DNA of 64,000 nucleotides from Streptosporangium sp. NBC_01495 (GCF_036250735.1 NZ_CP109430.1:3162001-3226000), one strand, 5' to 3'. Shown: positions 51,744-60,129, counted from the first letter of the stretch. Numbers and translations: made by a program. The notes: generated from the sequence alone by a model not told the origin.

Positions 51744-53867
51744 GTGCAAGAGCGCTCGATTGTCAAAAGCATTATCTACTACACCGAGTTTCTCGGGCTA
51801 AAGATCTTCCCGCTTCACAACATATCCGAAGGTCAATGCACTTGCAGTCTCGGTAGTGAGTGTGATCCGAGTAGGGCAGGCAAGCACCCCAGAATCAGGA
51901 ATTGGCAGAGTGAAGCCAGCGAGAACAAGAGGAAAGTTCAACTCTGGTGGAAAAAGTGGCCAGACGCGAACATCGGTATCCCAACCGGAAAGCTTAATGA
52001 CTTCTTTGTCATCGACGTTGACCCTGAAAATGGGGGTAACCAAGAGTATGACGAACATCTAGACGGAAGACTGCCTGAGACCTACTCGCCTACCACGGGT
52101 AGCGGTGGACGGCATTATTGGTTCAAGTATCCAGACAGTGAGTCAATTGAGTACGAACTCACGAACCATAACAACTTTCCTCGCGGTATCGACGTTAGAG
52201 CCAACGGTGGATACGTAGTAGGCGCACCTAGTGTTTCGTTGAAGGGTAACTACCTATGGCCCGATGACACTCTCACGGACAAGGACGACCTTGAAGACTG
52301 CCCCATTGAGATCATTGAGAAGTACCTAAAACCTGAAGTCGGCGAACTTGTACTAGTAGATAGTGAGTCCTGTAAGGAGTTCGAAAAGCTCACTGCCAAA
52401 GAGCAGAGTCGGATTGACAAGTACGTCACTAGTGCTCTCAAGAAGGAAACAGATCGCTTAAAGGGTCTCGACTCTAGACATGAGTGGGATAACGAGACTT
52501 TTAAGACTGCCTGTCGAGTCCTAGAACTAGCCAAGGCTCCATGGTCTCCTCTGACGTACGAGAAAGCCGTACGGGCTATCTTGCACTCAGTTCCCAAACC
52601 CGATGGGGATGGATGGACTGAACAGAGAGTCCAACAGAAGATTAAAAGCGCATGGAGTCGTGTCAACTCTCACGACTTAGTAAGACCGTTCCCTAAGCCT
52701 TCCACGTTTGAGAATAACGAAGAAGAGAGTGGGAACGGTCTCGAAAAAACGACTGACAACTCTAAGGCTAGACGTGAGAGCACAAGCAGGATTGTCTACT
52801 TCGAAGACGTAGAGGCTAAACCCCCTGAGTGGTACGACAAGCCTTGGTTACCTCTGATTGGTCTAACCGGCCTAGCCGGACCTGAAGACACGGGTAAGTC
52901 CACGTATTTTGTCTATGAGATAGCCAAGCTGACCACGGGGGGTTACGGGAGACCTCCTATTAAGGTTCTCTACCTTGGCAAGGAAGACGACAAGGGAATG
53001 ACTAAGGCACGGCTGAAACTGGCAGGTGCCGACATGTCCAAAGTTGGATATCTCTCTGTCACTGAGGATCTAGACAAGCAAGACACATTCGAACGCGATG
53101 TCAACCTTAAGAATGACATAGAAATCTTGCGCAAGCACGTTCGCGAAGACGAAATTAAGGCTATCTACCTTGACCCTGCCAACAGTTACTTAGGTATCGA
53201 TGAAGAGAAAGACGGCTATACAGGTATCAGGAGAGCACTGGAGAGACTGAATCTGTTTGCACAGAAAGAAGAGATCCTCATACGAGCTATGAAGCACACC
53301 AAAAAGCCTAACGGCGAAGTGCTTCCTATGGTCTCTATGGTCTACGGGTCTAAAGCGTGGACAGAGGTTATCCGCATCTTCCCTATCCTCTGGCCTGTCA
53401 GCGATAAGACAAGAGAGCAGTTCGACCTAGACGTAGATGACCCTACTAACGTTGTCCTCTTGCGCGGTAAGAACAACTACGCGCCTAAGTCACTACCGGC
53501 TCAAGGACTGTGCATCGATTCAGACCACGTGATGCTAGGTGATGACCTATTTGAAGACGTGACATACATGACGTTCACTAAATTACAACGGATCACGAAT
53601 GATGAGTTAGAAGAGAAGCTAGCCGAGACCAAAAAGGAGACTAAAGCTCGTCAAGGGGAAGAGAACAAAACTGATGTATGGCTAGAGAACTTCCTGAAGT
53701 CTAGAGGCAAGGTACCTAGGCGAGACGTCATGGAAGCCTTCAATAAGGAAGGGATTGCTACAGAGAAGACTCTTAAGACCAGGGCTAGAAAGATGGGCAT
53801 AGTTTCTGAGCCTATGTCAGGTGGTAACAATAGAGCTGTCTATTGGTCACTGCCTTTGGAGTTCTAA
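51744..53867 (+). CDS. Bifunctional primase-polymerase / RepA-like AAA helicase
   Basis: The 707-residue replication protein has an N-terminal prim-pol domain (about 10-195) with AGKHPRIRNWQ, NIGIPTGKLNDFFVIDVDPENGG (metal-binding DxD), SGGRHYWF and GIDVRANGGYVVGAPS. A RecA/RepA-like ATPase follows: Walker A GPEDTGKST near 377, Walker B KAIYLDPANSYLG near 470. A winged helix closes it (LENFLKSRGKVPRRDVMEAFNKEGI). One protein could therefore prime and unwind the element's own origin. Start is GTG 51744 after AGGGGAA. The repeat-rich stretch immediately downstream is the candidate origin. Confidence 0.92.
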   Translation: MQERSIVKSIIYYTEFLGLKIFPLHNISEGQCTCSLGSECDPSRAGKHPRIRNWQSEASENKRKVQLWWKKWPDANIGIPTGKLNDFFVIDVDPENGGNQEYDEHLDGRLPETYSPTTGSGGRHYWFKYPDSESIEYELTNHNNFPRGIDVRANGGYVVGAPSVSLKGNYLWPDDTLTDKDDLEDCPIEIIEKYLKPEVGELVLVDSESCKEFEKLTAKEQSRIDKYVTSALKKETDRLKGLDSRHEWDNETFKTACRVLELAKAPWSPLTYEKAVRAILHSVPKPDGDGWTEQRVQQKIKSAWSRVNSHDLVRPFPKPSTFENNEEESGNGLEKTTDNSKARRESTSRIVYFEDVEAKPPEWYDKPWLPLIGLTGLAGPEDTGKSTYFVYEIAKLTTGGYGRPPIKVLYLGKEDDKGMTKARLKLAGADMSKVGYLSVTEDLDKQDTFERDVNLKNDIEILRKHVREDEIKAIYLDPANSYLGIDEEKDGYTGIRRALERLNLFAQKEEILIRAMKHTKKPNGEVLPMVSMVYGSKAWTEVIRIFPILWPVSDKTREQFDLDVDDPTNVVLLRGKNNYAPKSLPAQGLCIDSDHVMLGDDLFEDVTYMTFTKLQRITNDELEEKLAETKKETKARQGEENKTDVWLENFLKSRGKVPRRDVMEAFNKEGIATEKTLKTRARKMGIVSEPMSGGNNRAVYWSLPLEF

Positions 53868-54202
53868 CTACAACTGCACTAGGACCGGGAAGGCCGATGG
53901 GGAACCGAGGTAGGGCAGGGTCAGGAAGGGGTTCCCTACCTTCCCCATCTTCCCCATTGCCCTATCCCTTCCCTATCCCCTGACCTGCATAAGGAAGATA
54001 GGGAAAGGTATATATATAACCGGTACCCCTAGCCGTTCCCGATCGATGGGCACCATGGCGAGTAGAGGGGGTGATAGTGAGTAAGGGGGTTACTCATAGG
54101 GGGCTACTACTCATAGGGGTAGGGACTTCAAGGGGGTAGTCATAAACAGGGGGTACATCAATCCCCAGTGGTAGGCAGGTATGGACGTTAGGAGAGTTAG
54201 CA
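53868..54202. other. Candidate replication origin of the element
   Basis: The 335-base gap has no gene. It contains a long imperfect hairpin (about 53896-53949, ATGGGGAA...TTCCCCAT arms), an AT-rich near-palindrome GGTATATATATAACC, and iteron-like repeats TACTCATAGGGG at 54091-54102 and 54108-54119. A diverged copy lies at 54138. The position next to the prim-pol/helicase gene fits an origin recognised by that protein. Confidence 0.6.
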
Positions 54203-54466
54203 GTGAAGCGAAGTAGTGATGTCTTATCTAGGTTTGAGTTCCATGCTTTCAAACCAGAGGACACGGACAGTAGGTTCCACATCAGATTGTCTATCTTCTG
54301 CACTGAGAAGGGTTGTACTTGGACAGGGGACATTGATGTGTCGAGAGACACTCTTGCTCAGGTACTACGTAAGGCACACACTCACATCCCTTGTAAGCAC
54401 TCGAAGGAAGAACGTAGCCGTAGAGCACGAAACGAGATGCCTTGGATGCAAGAGAGTTCTATGTAG
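54203..54466 (+). CDS. Element-encoded Cys/His hypothetical protein
   Basis: An 87-residue product (MKRSSDVLSRFEFHAFKPED...) with CTEKGCTWTGDIDV and HTHIPCKHSK. The Cys and His spacing suggests a small zinc-binding fold. GTG 54203 follows AGGAGAG. No function is known. The following 225 bases (54467-54691) are non-coding with two T tracts and GATCATGAATAGT at 54658. Confidence 0.65.
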   Translation: MKRSSDVLSRFEFHAFKPEDTDSRFHIRLSIFCTEKGCTWTGDIDVSRDTLAQVLRKAHTHIPCKHSKEERSRRARNEMPWMQESSM

Positions 54467-54691
54467 CTGTGTCCAGCTGGTCATGCCGACTCAGGCCCGT
54501 GAGGTACAGAGACTCAGGCAACGTGCTTAGCGAGGATCTCAGAGCTTGTGAGCTGCATTTGAGCGTAGATAGTCCGGGGTAGGTACAAGCCGGGAATTTC
54601 CAGGATTTTTTTCGAACCTCCCCTCGAACATTTTTTTGCATCGGCCAAACCAAAAATGATCATGAATAGTGAGTAGAGAGGACAGTCGCCG

Positions 54692-55054
54692 ATGGTAAGT
54701 GGAAGAGAAAGATTTCGTCCAGTAGAAGACGTAAGTAGTCAGGCATGGAAGGAGTTACGGCTAGTAATTCTCGCCCGTGACAACTATGTGTGCCAGCACT
54801 GCGGAACCGAAGTTCGATTAGGTGACAAGTCTGCACACGTTGACCACATTGTCCCCCGCGTGGCAGGCGGACCTACTGTTCCTGAGAACTTAAGAACGCT
54901 CTGTAGGACGTGCAACACAACCAAGGGTGCCTTGGAAGGTGCGAAGAAAGCATTTGTAGCTAGAGCGCAAACACCTGAGTTGAAACATGAAGCGGAAGAG
55001 TTGGGCTTCATGCCTACTAAATTTCATCCCGAACCGGGAGTTTGGACTTTCTAA
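54692..55054 (+). CDS. HNH endonuclease
   Basis: The 120-residue protein has a full HNH motif: CQHCGTEV, HVDHIVPRVAGG, NLRTLCRTCNTTKG, with the two CxxC zinc pairs. In phages, HNH proteins of this size sit beside terminase genes and assist DNA packaging; here no large terminase is present. It overlaps the next gene (TAATG), so the two are coupled. Confidence 0.93.
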   Translation: MVSGRERFRPVEDVSSQAWKELRLVILARDNYVCQHCGTEVRLGDKSAHVDHIVPRVAGGPTVPENLRTLCRTCNTTKGALEGAKKAFVARAQTPELKHEAEELGFMPTKFHPEPGVWTF

Positions 55055-55479
55055 TGAATGACGAGTACAGCGATGACCCTATTGGCGACGTCTTCAGAAG
55101 TCGCGTGAGTCCAGCTCGTCACCGAATGGACCCAACTAGGGAAGAGTTGGCAACTCCTGTCGAGTACCTCAAAGTTCCCATCTCGAAGTTGACTGAAGAA
55201 GAGTTGCTAGATCTCAGGGTTGTTTGTGAAACGGGACGTGGAATCTACTTATATCGAAAGCACGTAGCTAGCGTGTTCCAAAGCATGGTTTTTGAGATTG
55301 ACAATGCTCTTGAGCTACGTGGAATCAAATACGACGCTATTGCTAATGACAGATCGGTTATGCCTCCTGATTGGGTAACAGCTGTTGCTGCACTTCCTTT
55401 GGAAGGTGGCGTAAGCTATTCAGCTGCAGAAATGGACGTTTCTAAGTTGCTTGACAGGGGAAATGGGGCGCCCCTATAG
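55054..55479 (+). CDS. Element-encoded protein of unknown function, in the packaging position
   Basis: A 141-residue helical product (MNDEYSDDPIGDVFRSRVSPARHRM...; KLTEEELLDLRVVCETGRGIYLYRKHVASVFQSMVFEI). No family recognised. Its place between HNH nuclease and capsid is where small terminase subunits or head proteins occur. A packaging adaptor is a guess only. Its ATG overlaps the HNH stop by one base. Confidence 0.7.
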   Translation: MNDEYSDDPIGDVFRSRVSPARHRMDPTREELATPVEYLKVPISKLTEEELLDLRVVCETGRGIYLYRKHVASVFQSMVFEIDNALELRGIKYDAIANDRSVMPPDWVTAVAALPLEGGVSYSAAEMDVSKLLDRGNGAPL

Positions 55480-55784
55480 TCAGAAATGCAGGAAGGCCGC
55501 CTATTTTTCAAGTTACCGCTTTAAAGGCGCCGTTCCTCGCAAACTCGGAAACACTGACTATCCCCAAACTCACTAATTGGCTAGAAGTGTTCCCGGTGCA
55601 TACTGGGGAACGTCTCTGAGGATCGAAAGCCCTTTCATAGCCAGAGGCGTTCCCCTTTTCTTATCCCTTATTGCATTCGGACACCGGGCACTCAATGAGA
55701 TAAGTCCTGAAGAAGCCTAGCTAGGCTTTGCGATACGCGACTAAGGGACTTCTCTATTCGACCCTCAAGAATAGGAGTCTCTCT
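55480..55784. other. Leader region of the capsid gene
   Basis: About 300 non-coding bases. Several inverted repeats are visible: GTTCCC...GGGAAC near 55589-55610, and GAACGTCTCTG...CAGAGGCGTTC at about 55609-55655. They can form a long hairpin before the capsid ribosome site. A late promoter or translational control element is likely. Confidence 0.5.
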
Positions 55785-57218
55785 ATGGGTCGTCATGAAG
55801 ATGTTCTAAGCCGGATGACAGAAATCACGAATGAGATCGAACATCTCGGAAGGTATGAAAACCTCACTCGATCTCAAGAGCGTAAGTGGCGAGAGCTTCA
55901 AGCTGAGTTTGACGGTCTCGACACTGAGCGAAAGGGATTAGAGCGAACGGCAGACCTTGAGAATCTACGGAGTCATATTGATTCCGGCTTGGCCAAGATT
56001 GAGAGAGGTACTCCCGGTAGCGACTTAGGTGGAAGTGAAAGCATGTCGAACTCTGGTAACGCTGTCAGGGACAACGCTAAGCGCATGATTGAGCGTAGTC
56101 ACCAGAGTAAGAAGCTTCCCGACTATGCTGCCGAACGTGCTACCGAGTTAATTACTGCCGGTTCTGAGCGTGACCAGTCTTTAGCTGCCCGCTGGATTAC
56201 TGCCACTGGTGATGATGCTTACAGGTCTGCTTTTGCCAAGTTAATCAGCGACTATGAGCGTGGTCACCTTCTTTGGGATGCTCAGGAACAGGCCGCTTTC
56301 CAGCGCGCGAGTTCGGTACAGATGGAAATGCGTGCCATGTCGCATACCAATGCGAACGGTGGTTACTTAGTTCCTTTCCAGCTTGACCCTGCGATCATTA
56401 TCACTAATGCAGGGACGATTAATCCGCTTCGTGAGATTGCGCGTAAGGTAGTTACCATTACCGATGGATGGCATGGGGTAAGTTCGGCTGGAGTTACCGC
56501 GCAGTGGTTAGCAGAAGCCGCAGAGTCTAGTGATAACTCTCCGACTCTTGCTCAGCCCGATATTCCGGTACACAAGGGTTCTGCCTTCATTCCGTTCTCT
56601 ATTGAGATGGAACAAGACGCTGTCAATATTTACAGCGAACTCACTCTACTTCTAAAGGATGGTGCGGAAAGACTTGCAGCTACGGGCTTCACTACTGGCA
56701 GTGGTTCCGGTCAACCTTTAGGTCTCATCACTGCGCTTGATGGAACGGCTTCTGAGGTTGCGCCTACCAATCCGGGGTCTGAGACGTTTACTTCTGCTGA
56801 CGTGTACAAGGTTCAGAACGCTTTACCGCCACGGTGGCAGGGCAACGCGCGTTGGATGTCTAGTCTTGCGATTGCTAACAGCATTGATCAGTTTGAGACT
56901 ACGAACGGTGCTAAGAAGTTCCCGGACATCGGTAGTGCTGAGCCTGTGTTGCTCCGTAAGCCGTTCCATGAGAACTCCGACATGGATGGATCCATCAATC
57001 CGGCTGCGACCGCAGACAACCATGTATTGGTCTACGGAGACTTTGAGCAGTTCGTGATTGCGGATCGAATCGGAACTACTGTCGAAGTGATTCCGCATCT
57101 GTTTGGTCCCAACGGGCTTCCGATCGCCAGTCGAGGAATGCTGATGTATTTCAGGACTGGTAGTAACGTCACTGCCGTTGACGCGTTCCGTATGTTGAAC
57201 GTCGCGACTACTGCCTAG
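55785..57218 (+). CDS. HK97-fold major capsid protein
   Basis: The 477-residue protein has a charged, coiled-coil N-terminal delta region (about 1-105, EDVLSRMTEITNEIEHLGRYENL) and then the HK97 fold. Markers are NGGYLVPFQLDP, GSGSGQPLGLITALDGT, and the C-terminal domain DFEQFVIADRIGTTVEVIPHL, SRGMLMYFRTGSNVTAVDAF. ATG 55785 has an AGGAG site. No prohead protease is encoded in the element, though the delta region normally needs one. A helper phage could supply it, or the region may remain. Confidence 0.94.
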   Translation: MGRHEDVLSRMTEITNEIEHLGRYENLTRSQERKWRELQAEFDGLDTERKGLERTADLENLRSHIDSGLAKIERGTPGSDLGGSESMSNSGNAVRDNAKRMIERSHQSKKLPDYAAERATELITAGSERDQSLAARWITATGDDAYRSAFAKLISDYERGHLLWDAQEQAAFQRASSVQMEMRAMSHTNANGGYLVPFQLDPAIIITNAGTINPLREIARKVVTITDGWHGVSSAGVTAQWLAEAAESSDNSPTLAQPDIPVHKGSAFIPFSIEMEQDAVNIYSELTLLLKDGAERLAATGFTTGSGSGQPLGLITALDGTASEVAPTNPGSETFTSADVYKVQNALPPRWQGNARWMSSLAIANSIDQFETTNGAKKFPDIGSAEPVLLRKPFHENSDMDGSINPAATADNHVLVYGDFEQFVIADRIGTTVEVIPHLFGPNGLPIASRGMLMYFRTGSNVTAVDAFRMLNVATTA

Positions 57219-57221
57219 CAA

Positions 57222-57263
57222 CAAAGAAGGCCCGTACCTCTCAAGAGGTACGGGCCTTCTTTG
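57222..57263. terminator. Bidirectional terminator between capsid and integrase genes
   Basis: A perfect 20-bp stem with a 2-base loop (arms 57222-57241 and 57244-57263), ending in AAAGAA/TTCTTT. It lies 3 bases after the capsid stop and 9 before the integrase stop on the other strand. Confidence 0.95.
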
Positions 57264-57272
57264 TGTCTGCGA

Positions 57273-58757
57273 CTACTCGTGTGCCCACTTAATTTTGACT
57301 CTCTCTCTGAGACTCTCTTCTATTTGCTCATCTGTCCTCACCTTCTTAGTGGTAGACGACTTCATGATTTTAATGGACTCGAAGAGAGTACGGATGACGT
57401 CCTTCTTGGCAGGAATCTCTAGCTTGGCCCAACGGCTACGTATGGTTTTCAGGTTCCCCTGTGCGTCCTTCGTGAGATCCTCTACTGTTTTGGGAATCAT
57501 CGCGGGTTTGATTAACCTCTGTATCTCTTCTAGGCGAGCAAGGATAATCTTCTCTTCTTGCATATACGCTCTAAGTGATAGTTCGCGCTTAGCCCTAGCG
57601 TCTAGGGCTACTTGAAGTTCTGCATTGAGCGCTTCTTGTTCTGCGTAGAGGTGCTTATCATCCCGCGCGAATATCTGTGCCATCACGTCTTTCTCTGCAA
57701 GCTTGTTGCAGACAAGTTCACTAATGAATGTGTCTACCCACTCCATGCGCATAGTTACGCATCCCTTATCGAGACAGGTATAGCTTTCGAGATCTGAACC
57801 GCCTCTACGTCGCAGGGTTGCGTTGCACTCTCCACAGTCGCCTAGAGCGCTTAGGAGGTACTTGTTTCTAGCCGGAATCGTCGTCTTGCGCTCAGGGTCT
57901 TTGAGAAGGTTGTTAGCCTTCCAAAAGATCTCTTCGAAGTCTTCATCATCTACGATCGGTGGCCACGTTGCGTCTATGAGCTTCCCTTCGAACTCAACTT
58001 TTCCGATGTAGGCGATGTTGTTGCAGATCCAACGAATCATTGGAGGTGACCAGAGGACAACATCTTTTGATCGCTTGTTTGGCTTTGCGCCTCTAGCCAC
58101 AGAAGGGATGACTATCCCACGCTCGTTTAGGTCCTTGACGATAGATGCGATCGGAATGGACTTAGCTACTCGTGTGATGATTTCCTTCACGATTTTTGCT
58201 TGCTCAGGTATGCGGACACGAATCTTCTTCTTAAGATCCTCAGGGTCAATACGAGTCTCATACCCGTAAGGTGGCCGACCGTGTGGCTTTCCCTGACTTT
58301 TATTAGCGTCTATGGCGCGCTTCACTCTCTTGCGTATCTTGCGGCTTTCTTTTTCGCTGTCAAAGCCGCCTTCCATTAAGGCAGACCAGTCGCTATCTTC
58401 GTTTGGGTCGTAAGTTCGTCCGTCTGCCGTGATGTGGATGAGTACTTTGCTATCTGCGCATAACTCTACCAGCGCTGCCCATTCGTAGAGCTTGCGCCAT
58501 GCACGGGACGTCTCATACATGATAAGGACGTCTACGGGTTCGGTTTCTAGGACTTTCTGTAGTCTCTCCCAGTCGGGACGTTCTTCTTTTGAGTAGCGGG
58601 ATGCTGAGATGTTGTTATCCCGATACATACGAGAGGGGGTTAGATCCCAACTGTTTTTTTGAGCTGCTTTCAAACTCATTGCGTCTTGTTCTTGTACTGA
58701 GCGCTCAGTGACATTTCTGGTGACATGGGACTTACGGGAGTAAGAAGCTGCGATCAT
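57273..58757 (-). CDS. Large serine integrase
   Basis: The 494-residue recombinase has a resolvase catalytic domain with Ser10 in SYSRKS, SVQEQDAMS and the arginine-bearing RYSKEERPDWERL. A recombinase domain follows (GKPHGRPPYGYE...), then a zinc ribbon (CGECNATLRRRG ... CLDKGC) and a coiled coil (AEQEALNAELQVALDARAKRELSL). Such enzymes recombine attP and attB with a 2-bp crossover and need a directionality factor for excision. The start codon is 36 bases from the attR core, so its promoter must overlap the att site. Confidence 0.96.
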   Translation of the reverse strand: MIAASYSRKSHVTRNVTERSVQEQDAMSLKAAQKNSWDLTPSRMYRDNNISASRYSKEERPDWERLQKVLETEPVDVLIMYETSRAWRKLYEWAALVELCADSKVLIHITADGRTYDPNEDSDWSALMEGGFDSEKESRKIRKRVKRAIDANKSQGKPHGRPPYGYETRIDPEDLKKKIRVRIPEQAKIVKEIITRVAKSIPIASIVKDLNERGIVIPSVARGAKPNKRSKDVVLWSPPMIRWICNNIAYIGKVEFEGKLIDATWPPIVDDEDFEEIFWKANNLLKDPERKTTIPARNKYLLSALGDCGECNATLRRRGGSDLESYTCLDKGCVTMRMEWVDTFISELVCNKLAEKDVMAQIFARDDKHLYAEQEALNAELQVALDARAKRELSLRAYMQEEKIILARLEEIQRLIKPAMIPKTVEDLTKDAQGNLKTIRSRWAKLEIPAKKDVIRTLFESIKIMKSSTTKKVRTDEQIEESLRERVKIKWAHE

Positions 58758-58763
58758 GAAGCC

Positions 58764-58815
58764 AGTTTAGCACCTCAGAAGAAAGTTGTAGCTGCCCGCG
58801 TTCCTGGTGCCGTTC
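58764..58815. other. attR
   Basis: Right junction. The element arm AGTTTAGCACCTCAGAAGAA... ends in AGCT at 58793 and host coding sequence GCCCGCGTTCCTGGTGCC resumes at 58794. In the rejoined attP (58764-58793 + 49775-49802) the dyad centre falls on CT, 58792-58793. Rejoined attB has CC(T/A)GGAA half-sites about the same CT. Confidence 0.88.
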
Positions 58816-59097
58816 GCCTTCGTGCTGACCCCCGGGGGGGCCGGGCTGCTGGCCCAGGGCTCGATCGGGGAGATCCTGGCGGCCACCGGGGTCTCGGCGC
58901 TCGCGGTCGCCGCGCTGGCCGCCGCCACCGGCGGGCGGCTGCTCGGCCCGGCCGGGCCCGTCGAGCGGGTGCTGTGCGCGGTGGCCGCGGTGCTGCTGCT
59001 GTTCCTGTCGCCGCTGCCCGCCCTCGCCGGGGCGGGTCTCCTGATCGTGGCCGTCTCCCTCCATCTGGTGATGCGCAAAAGAGAGGCAGTGCATTGA
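58794..59097 (+). pseudogene. TRAP transporter fused permease, 3' part
   Basis: The frame continues the host gene from 49774: after KYTL come PAFLVPFAFVLTPGGAGLLAQ, GSIGEILAATGVSALAV and further membrane spans to the stop at 59097. It has no start of its own. The TAXI binding-protein gene overlaps its last bases. The coding GC content is that of the host. Confidence 0.93.
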
Positions 59098-60074
59098 CCG
59101 TCAAACGCGTGGCCGTCCTGCTGGCGGCCGGAGCCTTGTTCCTCGCCGGGTGCGGCGGCGACCGGTCGGCCGAACAGGCCGGACAGGGCGCGGGCCAGAG
59201 CGGCGCCGCGGGCAAGCGGCTCTCGATCGCCACCGGCAACACCACCGGCGTCTACTACGTCCTCGGCGGGGGCCTGGCCGACCAGATCGGCAAGAACCTC
59301 CCCGGATACCAGGCCACGGCCGAGGCGACCGGCGCCTCGGTGGAGAACATCCAGCGGGTCGTCAGGGGCGACTCCGACCTCGCCTTCACCCTCGCCGACT
59401 CCGCCGCCGACGCCGTCGCGGGCAAGGGCGCCTTCACCGCGCCCCAGCCGATCCGCGCCGTCGCCCGCCTGTACGACAACTACACCCAGGTGGTCGCGAC
59501 CACCGGCTCCGGCGTGAGGTCCGTCGCCGACCTCAAGGGTAAGCGGGTCTCCACCGGCTCGCCCAACTCCGGCACCGAGGTGATCGCGCTGCGCCTGCTG
59601 AGGGCCGCCGGGCTCGACCCGGACAAGGACGTCACCCGCCAGTCGCTGGGCCTGCCCGAGAGCGTGCAGGCCGTCAAGGACGGCGACCTCGACGCGCTGG
59701 TCTGGTCGGGCGGGCTGCCCACGCCGGGCCTCACCGACCTGCTGACCTCACTCAAGGACCAGGTCGCCTTCGTCCCGCTGGACGGGGTGCTGCCCGCGAT
59801 GCGGGCCGAGCACGGCCAGGTGTACGCCGCGGGCACGATCGCCAAGGACGTCTACGAGACCCCGGCCGACGTGTCCACGATCTCAGTGCCCAACCTGCTC
59901 GTCGTGAACGAGAAGATGGACCCCGCCCTGGCCGGAAGCCTGACGAAGCTGCTCTTCGACCGCAAGGCGGACCTGGAGAAGGTCCACCCCGCGGCCAGGG
60001 ACATCACCCGCGACAACGCGCCGAAGACCGATCCGGTGCCCCTGCACGACGGCGCGCGGAAGTACTACGGCTGA
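59094..60074 (+). CDS. TAXI-family TRAP transporter solute-binding lipoprotein
   Basis: The 326-residue protein has a lipoprotein signal (AVLLAAGALFLAGCGG) and the TAXI motif SIATGNTTGVYYVLGGGLADQI, with ATGASVENIQRVVRGDSDLAFTLADSAADA typical of this family. It delivers substrates (often dicarboxylates or glutamate-like) to a fused TRAP permease. TTG 59094 overlaps the permease stop (ATTGA), so it would be translationally coupled to the intact permease. The insertion also separates it from the operon promoter. Confidence 0.93.
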   Translation: MTVKRVAVLLAAGALFLAGCGGDRSAEQAGQGAGQSGAAGKRLSIATGNTTGVYYVLGGGLADQIGKNLPGYQATAEATGASVENIQRVVRGDSDLAFTLADSAADAVAGKGAFTAPQPIRAVARLYDNYTQVVATTGSGVRSVADLKGKRVSTGSPNSGTEVIALRLLRAAGLDPDKDVTRQSLGLPESVQAVKDGDLDALVWSGGLPTPGLTDLLTSLKDQVAFVPLDGVLPAMRAEHGQVYAAGTIAKDVYETPADVSTISVPNLLVVNEKMDPALAGSLTKLLFDRKADLEKVHPAARDITRDNAPKTDPVPLHDGARKYYG

Positions 60075-60085
60075 GCGGGGCCCCA

Positions 60086-60129
60086 CGGTCCCGGGGCCGA
60101 CCTGAACGAGGAGGTCGGCCCCGGGACCG
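60086..60129. terminator. Bidirectional terminator
   Basis: A perfect 18-bp GC-rich stem (60086-60103 with 60112-60129) and 8-base loop between the convergent TAXI and beta-lactamase-like genes. Confidence 0.9.

Larger units (their letters stand above)
49775..58793. mobile_element. 9,019-bp phage-satellite-like element (phiRv1-type) in a TRAP permease gene
   Basis: Bounded by attL (core CT 49773-49774) and attR (core CT 58792-58793). Composition switches abruptly from GC-rich host to markedly more AT-rich DNA at both edges. Gene order: gntR-like (-), two small ORFs, two small overlapping ORFs, primase-polymerase/helicase, origin-like repeats, a Cys/His ORF, HNH nuclease, an unknown ORF, HK97 capsid, serine integrase (-). 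There is no portal, large terminase, protease, tail or lysin gene. M. tuberculosis phiRv1 (about 9 kb) has the same set of integrase, primase-like and capsid genes. Removal of the element restores the host gene exactly. Confidence 0.93.

Noticed and set aside
55054..55479. Small terminase subunit
   Set aside because: Only genomic position suggests it. I see no helix-turn-helix or terminase motif, so it is left as unknown.
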